A DNA stretch of 64,000 bases, taken from assembly GCF_009363435.1 (NCBI RefSeq), contig NZ_CP045354.1, positions 1,764,501 through 1,828,500 of the forward strand, in the 5' to 3' direction. The position numbers and the translations under genes were made by a program. This DNA comes from Labrenzia sp. THAF82 (lineage in GTDB: Bacteria; Pseudomonadota; Alphaproteobacteria; Rhizobiales; Stappiaceae). Positions 39,227-48,140 of this stretch are shown one piece after another; positions within the stretch are counted from its first letter, which is position 1; each line of letters begins with the position of its first letter. Under the pieces are notes generated by a model. That model made no database searches. It saw only the letters and a list, made by a program, of their open reading frames with translations, and was not told the origin of the DNA.

Positions 39227-42028
39227 ATGCTTCAACAAACAGGTTCAAGACCGGGATTGCCGAATGTGCGTCACGCAATATTCGGCGGTTCCGGCATGCC
39301 AACGGCCACCGTTGCGATCGTCATACCCGTATTCAAGCACTCGGTTCTGCTGACAGAGGCAATCGACGCAGCTTTGGAGCAGGAAGCGCCCTTCAACATA
39401 GCGGTCGTCATCGTCGACGATGGCTGCCCTTATCCTGAAACCGGTCAGACCGCCCGGGCTTACGCGTTGGCCTATGAGAATGTCTACTATCTGAAGAAGG
39501 CAAATGGCGGACTGAGTTCTGCACGAAATTACGGGATCGATTTTGCCTTGCGCAGTTTTTCCGATCTTGAGGCAATCTACTTCCTCGATGCAGACAACCG
39601 GATCACACCAAGCGCAATCCGGGTGCTCATGGATTTTATGCGCTCCAATGACGAGATCGATTGGGTCTATCCAAACATCGACAAGTTCGGGATTGAGTGG
39701 AGCGGAAATTACACGACTGCGTATTCCCGTCTTCTGCACGTCACCTTCGACAATATCTGTGAGGCCGGCAGCCTGGTCTCCAGATCCCTCCTCGATGCCG
39801 GCGTTCGTTTTGACGAAAGCATGAAGTCCGGCTTCGAGGACTGGGATTTTTGGCTTCAAGCGATCTCGCTTGGTTTCAAGGGATCGAACTATCCTTTCTT
39901 CGGGTTCGAATATCGGCAGCGTGCCGAGAGCATGTTGCGGGACTCGAACCGCACGCGCGACAGCATCCTGAGTTACATTAAGGACAAGCATAAAAAACTG
40001 TTCTCGACGGACACTTTGCTGGGCTGGGAACACGAAGAAGCTCCGCGTTTCGTTGCCTTTGGTGCCGACACTTACCTGGTGGATCTCTTCACCGATCCTG
40101 TGGCCAAACATGAAACGCACAGCATTGAGGAATTCGTGAAAACCTTCTGGTCGGCGCAAGCCGAGCCGGAGACCTTCGGTGTACCTCCCTTCTGGCTCTG
40201 GCTGTCGCCGGCACACAGGGCAGCACTCAATGGCTGTGGCCTGTTGCACAATGTGCTCTGGCTCGGTGAGCGGCTTTCCGCGTCCCACCATTTCGTGGCA
40301 CTGCGATTTGAAAGCGACAAGGACAAGCTTGCGATCGAAGTCAACACGCTCGGCGACGGTGCCGAACTCTCCAAGAAGCCGCTTGGCTGGATGTGTTCGC
40401 TCAGCATCATGAAGCAATGCGTGGAAGACAAATCCGACGACTGGATCAGAACCTTGAGGGGGGCGACCCCATCGCCGAAGATTGCCGAAGTTGTTATCAG
40501 AGGGCCGTTTTCAGCTGAAAACATTCAGGGCACAGCCCTCTCGGCTACCAACAGTCTTTTGGCAACGCTCGGGGCGTTGCGGGAATCTGGATATCGGCAC
40601 GGGCCCGATAAGCGCTGGATCTGGCGCTCCGTCTATTTTCCGGAACGAAGCAAATATTACGAACTGCTCAGGCATAGTGTCGGTGCATCACCGATCATGC
40701 CGCGTCTGGCGTCGAAGACAAAACGTCTTCGCGTCGGGCTGCTGTTGCCGATTGCCACATATGGCGGGGTGGAGAAAGTTGCCTATGCGACGGCCCGCGT
40801 TCTGAAAAACGCCGGCTGCGAGGTCCATCTCTACGTATTGGGCAAGCCCGTCTATAACCGCATCGCCGACAATGATGGTGTTTTCGACAGCATCAACTTC
40901 CTCGCTGATGACTATCCGCTGTGGGGCGGGCCAAACATGTTCTCCGGTCATGAACTGCTGATGGGGCATGACGAGTATGCACGTTCAGAAGAAGTGCTTG
41001 GCTTTTTGTCCGGACTGGACGTTGTCATCAACAACCAGCTGGCTCCGGCAAATGCTATTTTCGGCGAACTCAGGCGGCGCGGGGTCAAGGTCGTCAACTA
41101 TGTGCATGTCCTGGACAGTTCCGAACTTGGACGGCCAGCGGGACACCCTTATCTTACGCTCGCCTATGAACATATCTACGACAGCGTCCTGACCTGTTCG
41201 CGGGACATGGCCGAATGGCTGCACGGCATGGGAGTGCCCATGGCCAAACTGTTGCATATTCCCAATGCCGCTGGTTATCCGCTTGCAGGCGAGGACGCCA
41301 AGGCTCTTGCGGAGAGCCGGACGCTTGGTCGCGACGGCAGGTTGAGAGCCGTTTTTCTCGGTCGCCTGGACAGGCAGAAGGGCATCGAACGGATCTTTGC
41401 CGCAGCGCGAGCGCTTAAACAGCGTGGCATTGGCATCGACTGGCGCATCGTCGGATCGGACGTCATGGATGCCGATACGGGCGGATCGTGGAAAGACCGT
41501 TTTGCAGAGGTCGGTATTCGCGTTGACCCGCCGATTTATGACAATCGTCATTTGAGCCGTCTGATGGCCTGGGCAGATGTCTTTGTACTGCCTTCAAGAT
41601 GGGAAGGTGCCCCGCTGACAATCATCGAGGCGCAGCGCCTTGGTTGCATTCCGATCGCAACGGATGTCGGGGCCGTTGATGAATTGATCGACCACAAAGC
41701 CGACGGCGTGCTGCTACGTGCTGAAGATGACGGTGTTGCAACGCATGATCTGATTGCGGCGCTTGAGGCTTTGTCCAAATCCGAAAAACTGCGCCAATCG
41801 CTATCTGCAAAGGCGGCGTCACGCGGTGCGGAACGCAGTTGGGAGAAGAGCTTGCAGCCGTTCTTGCGTCAACTTCACACCTGGTTCCCCGATCAACTGC
41901 AGAGCATCCGGCGCGCCAAGGCGCCCGCTGCTCAAGTGTCCCGGTCTCAGACCGTCTATGGGCCGGCTCGCGAGCCGGCGAGTTTTCCCCCGAGGCATCA
42001 GCGAAGCCGGCAATCGTCGGTCCGGTAA
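39227..42028 (+). CDS. Bifunctional GT2-GT4 glycosyltransferase
   Basis: A 933-residue fusion. The N-terminal GT2 domain (about residues 24-260) has TVAIVIPVFKHSVLLTEAID, VIVDDGCPYPETG, a DxD-like YFLDADNRI and the SGFEDWDFWLQ acceptor motif. The C-terminal GT4 domain (about 500-890) has RVGLLLPIATYGGVEKVAYA, FLGRLDRQKGIERIFAAA and EGAPLTIIEAQRLGCIPIATD with E-x7-E. Two active sites in one chain could add two successive sugars. An alternative start at 39296 (MPTATVAIVIP) would drop 23 unconserved-looking residues. The polar C-terminal tail (~40 residues) looks disordered. Confidence 0.87.
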   Translation: MLQQTGSRPGLPNVRHAIFGGSGMPTATVAIVIPVFKHSVLLTEAIDAALEQEAPFNIAVVIVDDGCPYPETGQTARAYALAYENVYYLKKANGGLSSARNYGIDFALRSFSDLEAIYFLDADNRITPSAIRVLMDFMRSNDEIDWVYPNIDKFGIEWSGNYTTAYSRLLHVTFDNICEAGSLVSRSLLDAGVRFDESMKSGFEDWDFWLQAISLGFKGSNYPFFGFEYRQRAESMLRDSNRTRDSILSYIKDKHKKLFSTDTLLGWEHEEAPRFVAFGADTYLVDLFTDPVAKHETHSIEEFVKTFWSAQAEPETFGVPPFWLWLSPAHRAALNGCGLLHNVLWLGERLSASHHFVALRFESDKDKLAIEVNTLGDGAELSKKPLGWMCSLSIMKQCVEDKSDDWIRTLRGATPSPKIAEVVIRGPFSAENIQGTALSATNSLLATLGALRESGYRHGPDKRWIWRSVYFPERSKYYELLRHSVGASPIMPRLASKTKRLRVGLLLPIATYGGVEKVAYATARVLKNAGCEVHLYVLGKPVYNRIADNDGVFDSINFLADDYPLWGGPNMFSGHELLMGHDEYARSEEVLGFLSGLDVVINNQLAPANAIFGELRRRGVKVVNYVHVLDSSELGRPAGHPYLTLAYEHIYDSVLTCSRDMAEWLHGMGVPMAKLLHIPNAAGYPLAGEDAKALAESRTLGRDGRLRAVFLGRLDRQKGIERIFAAARALKQRGIGIDWRIVGSDVMDADTGGSWKDRFAEVGIRVDPPIYDNRHLSRLMAWADVFVLPSRWEGAPLTIIEAQRLGCIPIATDVGAVDELIDHKADGVLLRAEDDGVATHDLIAALEALSKSEKLRQSLSAKAASRGAERSWEKSLQPFLRQLHTWFPDQLQSIRRAKAPAAQVSRSQTVYGPAREPASFPPRHQRSRQSSVR

Positions 42029-42068
42029 TCGAAGGGTTTGAGCCCTCACTTGGAAAGGTTTCTGTCAC

Positions 42069-43412
42069 ATGAAAAAGCTCTTCGTTCTCAATGGCGGTGC
42101 GGCCGTCAAGCCGGGCAACAAATCTGCGTTTCTGAAAATCGATGATCCCTTGTCGACATTTGCGCGCGGCGGCATCAATACCGGTGACGTTCTGGTTTAT
42201 GACGCGATGTTGAAGGCGCTTGCCTACGACCAGATCACCAATGTTCAGTTTGCTCACGCAGCAGACGAAAAACTCTGGCCGAAGGACGACTACGACGCGA
42301 CCGTTATCCGGGGGTCGAACTATCTCACCGAGACAGTGGACATTGGTAATGTCATTCCGCTTTTGAAAAAGTTGAAAGGGCCAATTGTTCCGGTAGGCGT
42401 TGGTGCGCAGGCGGCAAAATACAAGAAACTTGAGCTGCCAAAGGGCAGTGTGGAAGCTTGGAAGATCATCGCAGACAAATGCGAAACCATCGGCGTGCGC
42501 GGTGTTTACAGTGCCGAAGTCTTCAACGATATCGGCATCAAGAACATCCGGATCATCGGGTGCCCGAGTTTCTATCGGAACCTGAGGCCGTCGATTGAAA
42601 TCAAGCCGCTGGATCCGGCCAATGCCCGAGTGGGCCTGACGCTCAACAAGTATCTGTCGGCCGATTATGCCTCCAACGCTACCAAGACCAACAGAATGCA
42701 ACGGGCGCTTATTCAAGCTGTCGCCAAACGCTCGGCGAACCGGCTGTATTCGCAAGGCGAACGCGAGGAAACGCTCGCGATTTTCGAGACTGGCGAAGCC
42801 AAGCAGAAGCACATTCAGTCAATCCTCAACAAGTATCATCTTGAAGGGGACAAGGATGTCGAAGCACTTGTGAGCGACCGCATGCAGGCTTTCTTTGATG
42901 TTGACGAATGGGCGGCCGATGCCAGAGATAATGTCGACGTTCTCGTCGGATTTCGTCTTCATGGCAATGTGATCGGTCTTCACCAGGGCATTCCAGCAGT
43001 GTTCTTTACCTATGACAGTCGGATACGCGAATTGTCGACGCTCTTTGCCATTCCTTCGGTCGAGATTGAAGACTATCTGCCGATCAACCTGGAGCGCATA
43101 TTCGAAAGCGCCGACTTCTCCAAGGTGCAGCATGTCTATCGTTTGAACTATGCGGAATATTATCGCTTCCTCACGGAGAATGGCCTGAACCATGTGCTGG
43201 CGAAGCCGGTTGCCTCTCCGCCGGAGCAAGCGCTGGTTAAGCCAAATCTCGTACGGGTCGATCAGTCGGTTGAGGACGTTACCGGCTGGTTCAGGAATGA
43301 AGTGGACTTCATGACAGGAGAGATTGAGACCCTGCGCAGCCGGGCTTGGAACCTGGAACTCAAACTGCGTGAGAAGACAGCTCCGGACGCCAAGGAAAAA
43401 CTGGCAAGTTGA
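42069..43412 (+). CDS. Polysaccharide pyruvyltransferase-family protein (second copy)
   Basis: A 447-residue homologue of the 36282-37469 product. It shares the RGGINTGDVLVYDAML start motif, TVIRGSNYLTE, GVGAQAAKY, IGVRGVYSAEVFNDIGI, GCPSFY and VGFRLHGNVIGLHQGIPAVFFTYD with the conserved Arg-His. A C-terminal helical, coiled-coil-like extension (residues ~405-447, FMTGEIETLRSRAWNLELKL) is extra. It overlaps the GH16 gene by 4 bp. Confidence 0.85.
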   Translation: MKKLFVLNGGAAVKPGNKSAFLKIDDPLSTFARGGINTGDVLVYDAMLKALAYDQITNVQFAHAADEKLWPKDDYDATVIRGSNYLTETVDIGNVIPLLKKLKGPIVPVGVGAQAAKYKKLELPKGSVEAWKIIADKCETIGVRGVYSAEVFNDIGIKNIRIIGCPSFYRNLRPSIEIKPLDPANARVGLTLNKYLSADYASNATKTNRMQRALIQAVAKRSANRLYSQGEREETLAIFETGEAKQKHIQSILNKYHLEGDKDVEALVSDRMQAFFDVDEWAADARDNVDVLVGFRLHGNVIGLHQGIPAVFFTYDSRIRELSTLFAIPSVEIEDYLPINLERIFESADFSKVQHVYRLNYAEYYRFLTENGLNHVLAKPVASPPEQALVKPNLVRVDQSVEDVTGWFRNEVDFMTGEIETLRSRAWNLELKLREKTAPDAKEKLAS

Positions 43413-44236
43413 CCAGGCCAAACATCGATTTCGAAGCACATGGCGTGGTGAGCCGCCGGAAATTCCTTTCAGGACTGGCGGTTGGCTCGCTGGCGGGCGC
43501 AGCCTCCCTGGCGGCGACCGTGCCGCTGTTTGCCTTGTCCTCGATCGATCTGCCGACACCACTTCAACAGACGAAGGGAGAGTGGGCGCTCACGTTTCGG
43601 GAAGACTTCAGCGACCGGGGTCAGTTTGACAAGGCATGGGAACGGGTCAGGATTGGTGGCGACGGTCACAAGACAATGCGCTTTCCAAAGAACGTTGTCC
43701 TCGCAAATGGTGCAGTGAACCTTCGTCTCGGGCATCAGTCAGATCCGGAACGACCGTTCACCGGCGGCTACATTCGCACAAGGGACTTCCGTCAAACCTA
43801 TGGGTACTTCGAATGTGAGATGCGCATCGCACGCGAAGCAGGCGTCAACAATGCCTTCTGGCTGGTGTCGGATCGAAAGACCGAAGGTGATACCCATTTC
43901 GAACTGGATGTCGCCGAAGTCAAATATCCCAATATCGTTCAGGTCACGGCGCGGCGCTGGCGTCCTCAAAAAGATGTCCTGGCAGCAAGCTATCGCGCAC
44001 ATGTCCGTCTGGATGACGCATTTCACCGGTATGCAATGTTATGGACCGGCAATCGCTTTCGATTTTATGTCGATGACCTTGAAGTCTTTGCTGCGCCGAA
44101 TGAGTTTGCCCATACACCGGCCCTGGTTCTGTTGAGCAATGCCGTCGCCCCATTTGCCGGAAAGAATGATGGTGATGTGGCTGGAGCGGCAACGGCGATC
44201 CGCAGCGTCAGAGTGTTTCGGGACTTTCAGCAGTAG
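43409..44236 (+). CDS. Tat-exported GH16-family glycoside hydrolase
   Basis: A 275-residue enzyme of the laminarinase/licheninase/ExoK fold. The catalytic E-x-D-x-x-E motif is Glu165-Leu-Asp167-Val-Ala-Glu170, with AFWLVSDRK before it. The N-terminus carries a twin-arginine signal (SRRKFLSGLAVGSLAGAA, residues 15-32), so it acts in the periplasm or outside. The TTG at 43409 overlaps the preceding stop; GTG codons at 43445 or 43448 are alternative starts closer to the twin arginine. Like ExoK beside succinoglycan genes, it probably trims or releases the polymer made by this cluster. Confidence 0.85.
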   Translation: MTRPNIDFEAHGVVSRRKFLSGLAVGSLAGAASLAATVPLFALSSIDLPTPLQQTKGEWALTFREDFSDRGQFDKAWERVRIGGDGHKTMRFPKNVVLANGAVNLRLGHQSDPERPFTGGYIRTRDFRQTYGYFECEMRIAREAGVNNAFWLVSDRKTEGDTHFELDVAEVKYPNIVQVTARRWRPQKDVLAASYRAHVRLDDAFHRYAMLWTGNRFRFYVDDLEVFAAPNEFAHTPALVLLSNAVAPFAGKNDGDVAGAATAIRSVRVFRDFQQ

Positions 44237-44290
44237 TGGTTTGAGGAGATGGTGCGTGAAGCAGAACCGCAGCGTTGACACATGAGGGAG

Positions 44291-44315
44291 AAAAGCCGGC
44301 AATTTGCCGGCTTTT
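44291..44315. terminator. Bidirectional terminator between GH16 gene and galE
   Basis: AAAAGCCGGCAA (44291-44302) and TTGCCGGCTTTT (44304-44315) form a perfect 12-bp stem with A/T flanks, giving a T-run on both strands. It lies between the convergent GH16 and galE genes and should end both transcripts. Confidence 0.9.
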
Positions 44316-44340
44316 CTGTTTCCATTGACCCGTCCTGTCT

Positions 44341-45369
44341 TCAGGCTGCAGTTTCATAGCCGCGTGGGTTGTTGAGGACCCATTTCCAGGTATCTCTGCA
44401 CATGTCGTCGAGACCGCGCGCTGCCTTCCAGTTCAAAAGGTTCTCTGCAAGATGCGTATCGGCATAGCACTCGGCGACATCGCCGCTTCTGCGCGGCGCG
44501 AATGAATAGCGTATCTGCTTGTTGGACGCTCGCTCGAAGGCTTTGACCATCTGCAGAACGCTGTAGCCATTGCCGGTGCCCAGATTGACGGCGAAACAAT
44601 TTGAAGGGGCAGATCCGGCAGCCAGGATTTCATGCGCCCGAAGGTGTCCTTCCACGAGATCGACGACATGAATGTAGTCACGTACACCGGTGCCATCCGG
44701 TGTATCGTAATCGTTGCCAAAAACCGCCAGTTCAGCTCGCCGTCCGTCCGCAACTTGTGTGATGAACGGCATGAGATTGTTCGGAATACCTTGCGGGTCT
44801 TCGCCGACGAGCCCGCTCTCATGCGCACCGACCGGATTGAAATACCGCAGGATACCGAACTGCCATGTTGGATCGCTTGCCGCGGTATCGCGCAACATGT
44901 CTTCAATCATCAGTTTGGTTCGGCCGTATGGATTGACCGCGCTGGTCGGATGATTTTCGGTGAGGGGTAGAAACTGTGGCTCTCCATAGACCGTAGCGGA
45001 AGATGAAAAAATCAATTGCTTGACGCCGCAGTTTGCCATTGCCGACAGAAGACTGTGAGTGCCGACCACATTGTTATCATAATAGGTAAGCGGAACACGG
45101 GTTGATTCCCCGACCGCTTTCAGGCCGGCAAAGTGTACGACCGCAGTGCAGCCGTACCGTTTCAAAATCTCCTCGACTTTTGATTGATCGCGGATGTCAC
45201 CGATCTCCAACGCAACCTTCGCACCCGTTATCGACGCCACCCGGTCCAAGCTCACATCGCTGGCATTGGACAGGTTGTCTACGACGACGACGTCGTGTCC
45301 CGCCTGAAGGAATGACAAACAGCAATGGGAGCCGATGTAACCAGCGCCCCCGGTAATGAGTACAGTCAT
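44341..45369 (-). CDS. galE: UDP-glucose 4-epimerase
   Basis: A 342-residue extended SDR enzyme interconverting UDP-glucose and UDP-galactose. NAD motif VLITGGAGYIGSHCCLSFL, YDNNVVGTHSLL, SSSATVYGEP and the catalytic YGRTK (Tyr/Lys) are intact, and length is typical. It closes the glycan region on the opposite strand and likely supplies UDP-galactose to it. A TTCGAA doublet lies 44-57 bp upstream of its start. Confidence 0.96.
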   Translation of the reverse strand: MTVLITGGAGYIGSHCCLSFLQAGHDVVVVDNLSNASDVSLDRVASITGAKVALEIGDIRDQSKVEEILKRYGCTAVVHFAGLKAVGESTRVPLTYYDNNVVGTHSLLSAMANCGVKQLIFSSSATVYGEPQFLPLTENHPTSAVNPYGRTKLMIEDMLRDTAASDPTWQFGILRYFNPVGAHESGLVGEDPQGIPNNLMPFITQVADGRRAELAVFGNDYDTPDGTGVRDYIHVVDLVEGHLRAHEILAAGSAPSNCFAVNLGTGNGYSVLQMVKAFERASNKQIRYSFAPRRSGDVAECYADTHLAENLLNWKAARGLDDMCRDTWKWVLNNPRGYETAA

Positions 45370-45658
45370 CTGGACCTCTTCAAGTAATTAATACTATAAT
45401 AAAGCTAATTTAATTCGAAATTCGAAGTATTTTAGCTTTCTTACTTTGTAATTTTACTTGATTTCGCAAATAGATCCAGATCTGAAGTGTGTATTAATTG
45501 AAGTGTTATTCTCGGCGACTAAAACTGGCTAATGCTTCACTGCGCGTCTTGTGCCTGTCTCGCACCGGTCCGGAACACATGCCGGCAAGCTTTTCTTGGA
45601 AGCGACCATCGGCAGTGTCATAATGCGGCGGTTGCCATTGCGACTTGGAGACAGCTTC
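45370..45658. other. AT-rich region between divergent galE and WD40 genes
   Basis: 289 bp without a convincing gene. The first ~150 bp are AT-rich and contain ATTCGAAATTCGAA (45413-45426), two TTCGAA cores 7 bp apart. The rest is more GC-rich and continues the open frame of the WD40 gene to a GTG at 45551, which I do not take as the start. Confidence 0.45.
45413..45426. promoter_or_regulatory. TTCGAA doublet upstream of galE
   Basis: ATTCGAAATTCGAA holds two palindromic TTCGAA cores, related to the tandem repeat before the MarR-like regulator at 22966-22987 (there 11 bp apart, here 7). It could be a second site for the same regulator, but AT-rich context makes chance likely. Confidence 0.3.
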
Positions 45659-47995
45659 ATGAAGCCCGCAATTGCTTTGCGCTTTTGTCGGAGAACGGTC
45701 TTTCGACGAATGATTGTCCTGTTGGGCCTTTGTGTCGTCAGCAGCGCGTTTGCCGGTGAACGCCTACAAGAAGACAAAAGCCCGATATCGCAAAAAGTCG
45801 ACTTGAGTGAAGGTTTCATCGCCGGCTTGTCGGGCCATTGGGCGGCCTCAGTCGACTATATCGCCTGGTCACCGGACGGTACTCGCGTTGCAACGGCTCC
45901 GTGGGGTCCGTTCATTACCATCCGGAATGTCGATACCGGTGAAGCGAGCGCAGTCCTTTTTGGTCACAAGGGGGAGGTGATCGATCTGGCCTGGTCTCCG
46001 GATGGAGCGTATCTTGCAACTGCTGCAGAAAGCGATCCGGCGCGGCTGTGGGATGCTCGTACGGGCTCCCTGATCGTTGAATTTGACGGAGGCCTTCCGG
46101 ATGATTCAGCCGTCGCGTGGTCTCCGAACGGATCTAAAGTGGCCGCGACGATGGCAGGTGGGGTCGCGCTGTGGTCGGTGACGGAAAATATCGGTGAGTT
46201 CTTTCCGGCGACCTATTCGACAGCTCAGGCACTTGCTTGGTCACCGAGCGGCAAGCATCTTGCACTTGCTTCAACCGACTATGCGACCTCTGATCCAGGT
46301 TTCGACATCTTGGTATTTGATCCCGAAACTGGTGAACAGACCAACGTTCTGAAAGGGTTCGACGACACCATTCTGTCGCTGGCCTGGGCACAGAATGGCG
46401 AATTTCTTGCCGGTGGATCACAGGACCGCACGGCGCGCGTTTGGAATATCGTCACCGGCGAGCTGGTGCTTGAAATCGCTGACTTTGAGGATGATGCCGA
46501 AAGGGGGATCGCTTGGTCACCAGACAGCCAGAAAATCGCATTTGTGCTTGGCACCAATGATGTCCGCGTGGTCGATGTCCCGTCTGGCAAGACAGCTGCT
46601 GAACTGGCCTGTGGAAGTCCGGACTATGTCTGCGTCAACGTTGCCTGGTCTCCCGACGGAGGAGCGATCGCCGCCGCAGGCGATGATGGCGGACTGCGGC
46701 TCTGGGAAACAGAAAGCTTTGGCCAAACCTATTCAAGAGTGGACGAAAACAATTGGATTGGTGCTCTGGAATGGTCTCCGGATGGAGGACGTCTTGCTGC
46801 CGGGTATTCCGATGATGCGCTCAGGATTTGGGATAGAAAGAGCCAGGAGACAACTCTGACGGTTCGCGGTCAGGCAAAACCAGTCGACCGCGTTGCCTGG
46901 TCGCCCGTCTCAAGTCGGGCTGCAATGGCTTTAGAGGACGGGCGTATCATCGTCTGGGACGAAACAAGCGGGAAACTGGTTGATGAACTTACCGGTCATG
47001 AGGCTGAAATCCGTGTCTTGGCTTGGTCGCCCGACGGCTCACTTTTGGTGTCCGCTGACCGAGAAGAGGTGAACATCGTCTGGGACATGGCAACTGGTCG
47101 GAAGCTTGTAGCTCTGAACGGCCATACCAACGACATTCTCACGCTTTCCTGGTCTCCCGATAGCACACAAATCGCCACCGGATCATGGGACGAGACCGCT
47201 CGTGTCTGGGATGCGCGAACCGGCAGCCAGGTTTGGCTCCTGGAGGGCCATCAGGATACAGTTCGTTCCGTTGCCTGGTCTCCGGATGGTGCCAGGATCG
47301 CAACTGGCGGAGACGACAGTCTTGTGCGTGTGTTTGACGCCAGGACGGGTGCCGAAATCTCCCAGTCGGCAATCCATGAAGACAGTGTTGAAAACCTCGC
47401 CTGGTCGCCGGAGGGGGACCTTTTGGCGAGTGCTTCAGAAGATGGAACGGTCAGGATCTGGGATGAAAAGGCAGGCGAGGAGAAGAGTGCCTTTTGCTGT
47501 ACCGTCGACAATTCAACACAGCTTGCCTGGTCGCCGGACGGGTCTCGGCTTGCCTCATCCATGCGCGCTCGTGTGGTGATCTGGGACCGGGAAAGCGGCG
47601 ACGTTCTGACAACTGAAACCAGCTTTTCACACTACCCGCAGTTTCTTGTCTGGTCGCCTGACGGAAAGTTCATTGCCGCGGGGTCTGAATTCGCCCCGGC
47701 GCGTGTCCACGGGACAAGACATGGCTGGTGGGTTCGAGAATTCAATCGCGATCAGAGAACCTTCAATTGGCTCGATTGGGGCGGGCCGGAGGGAGCCATT
47801 GTTGTTGGTGACGGGGCGGGTCTTGTTGAAAGCCATGATCTCTTTGAAGGACGGCGCAAAGCTTTTCTGATTGGCCAGGAAAGTGGCTGGGTATCCTGCG
47901 ACTGGCCGGCAAGCACCTGTCTTCGGGCAGATCATGGCATGTTGCTGCAATCGGTCGAAAAGGATGGATTGAAAAGGATCCCGATGCCGGATTGA
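45659..47995 (+). CDS. Exported WD40 beta-propeller protein
   Basis: A 778-residue protein with about 15 WD40 repeats covering nearly its whole length. Each has an AWSPDG-type strand (IAWSPDGTRVAT, LAWSPDGAYLAT, VAWSPDGARIAT) and a VWD or IWD end, enough for two seven-bladed propellers. The start at 45659 has GGAG 8 bp upstream and gives an N-terminal signal-anchor or signal peptide (FRRMIVLLGLCVVSSAFAG, cleavage after AFA). Longer starts at 45623 and 45551 are possible. No enzymatic domain is attached. Propellers of this kind scaffold protein complexes; a periplasmic partner is unknown. Confidence 0.85.
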   Translation: MKPAIALRFCRRTVFRRMIVLLGLCVVSSAFAGERLQEDKSPISQKVDLSEGFIAGLSGHWAASVDYIAWSPDGTRVATAPWGPFITIRNVDTGEASAVLFGHKGEVIDLAWSPDGAYLATAAESDPARLWDARTGSLIVEFDGGLPDDSAVAWSPNGSKVAATMAGGVALWSVTENIGEFFPATYSTAQALAWSPSGKHLALASTDYATSDPGFDILVFDPETGEQTNVLKGFDDTILSLAWAQNGEFLAGGSQDRTARVWNIVTGELVLEIADFEDDAERGIAWSPDSQKIAFVLGTNDVRVVDVPSGKTAAELACGSPDYVCVNVAWSPDGGAIAAAGDDGGLRLWETESFGQTYSRVDENNWIGALEWSPDGGRLAAGYSDDALRIWDRKSQETTLTVRGQAKPVDRVAWSPVSSRAAMALEDGRIIVWDETSGKLVDELTGHEAEIRVLAWSPDGSLLVSADREEVNIVWDMATGRKLVALNGHTNDILTLSWSPDSTQIATGSWDETARVWDARTGSQVWLLEGHQDTVRSVAWSPDGARIATGGDDSLVRVFDARTGAEISQSAIHEDSVENLAWSPEGDLLASASEDGTVRIWDEKAGEEKSAFCCTVDNSTQLAWSPDGSRLASSMRARVVIWDRESGDVLTTETSFSHYPQFLVWSPDGKFIAAGSEFAPARVHGTRHGWWVREFNRDQRTFNWLDWGGPEGAIVVGDGAGLVESHDLFEGRRKAFLIGQESGWVSCDWPASTCLRADHGMLLQSVEKDGLKRIPMPD

Positions 47996-48140
47996 TCAAC
48001 CTGTCGGAACAAGCTCGTAGATCATCTGCCTGTCACCTTGTGCAAGCGTCTCGGTTGCAATTTCGATTTCTGCATGCGTCGACGCAATTATTCCGAAATC
48101 TTGTTTTTTGATAGCGCCAACTCAATCGGACAAAGCGAAG

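Noticed and set aside
39245..40417. A 390-codon - strand frame
   Set aside because: Antisense to the GT2 domain of the bifunctional glycosyltransferase; no recognisable features.
22945..45658. AT-rich gaps as evidence that the glycan locus is a recent mobile island
   Set aside because: No integrase, tRNA, direct-repeat boundary or IS was seen; the genes themselves keep the same GC-rich composition as neighbours. AT-rich promoters alone do not show transfer.
45840..47700. Recurring gcctggtc-ccgga motif as a DNA repeat element
   Set aside because: It is the codon pattern of the AWSPDG strand in each WD40 repeat; spacing follows the ~43-residue blade.
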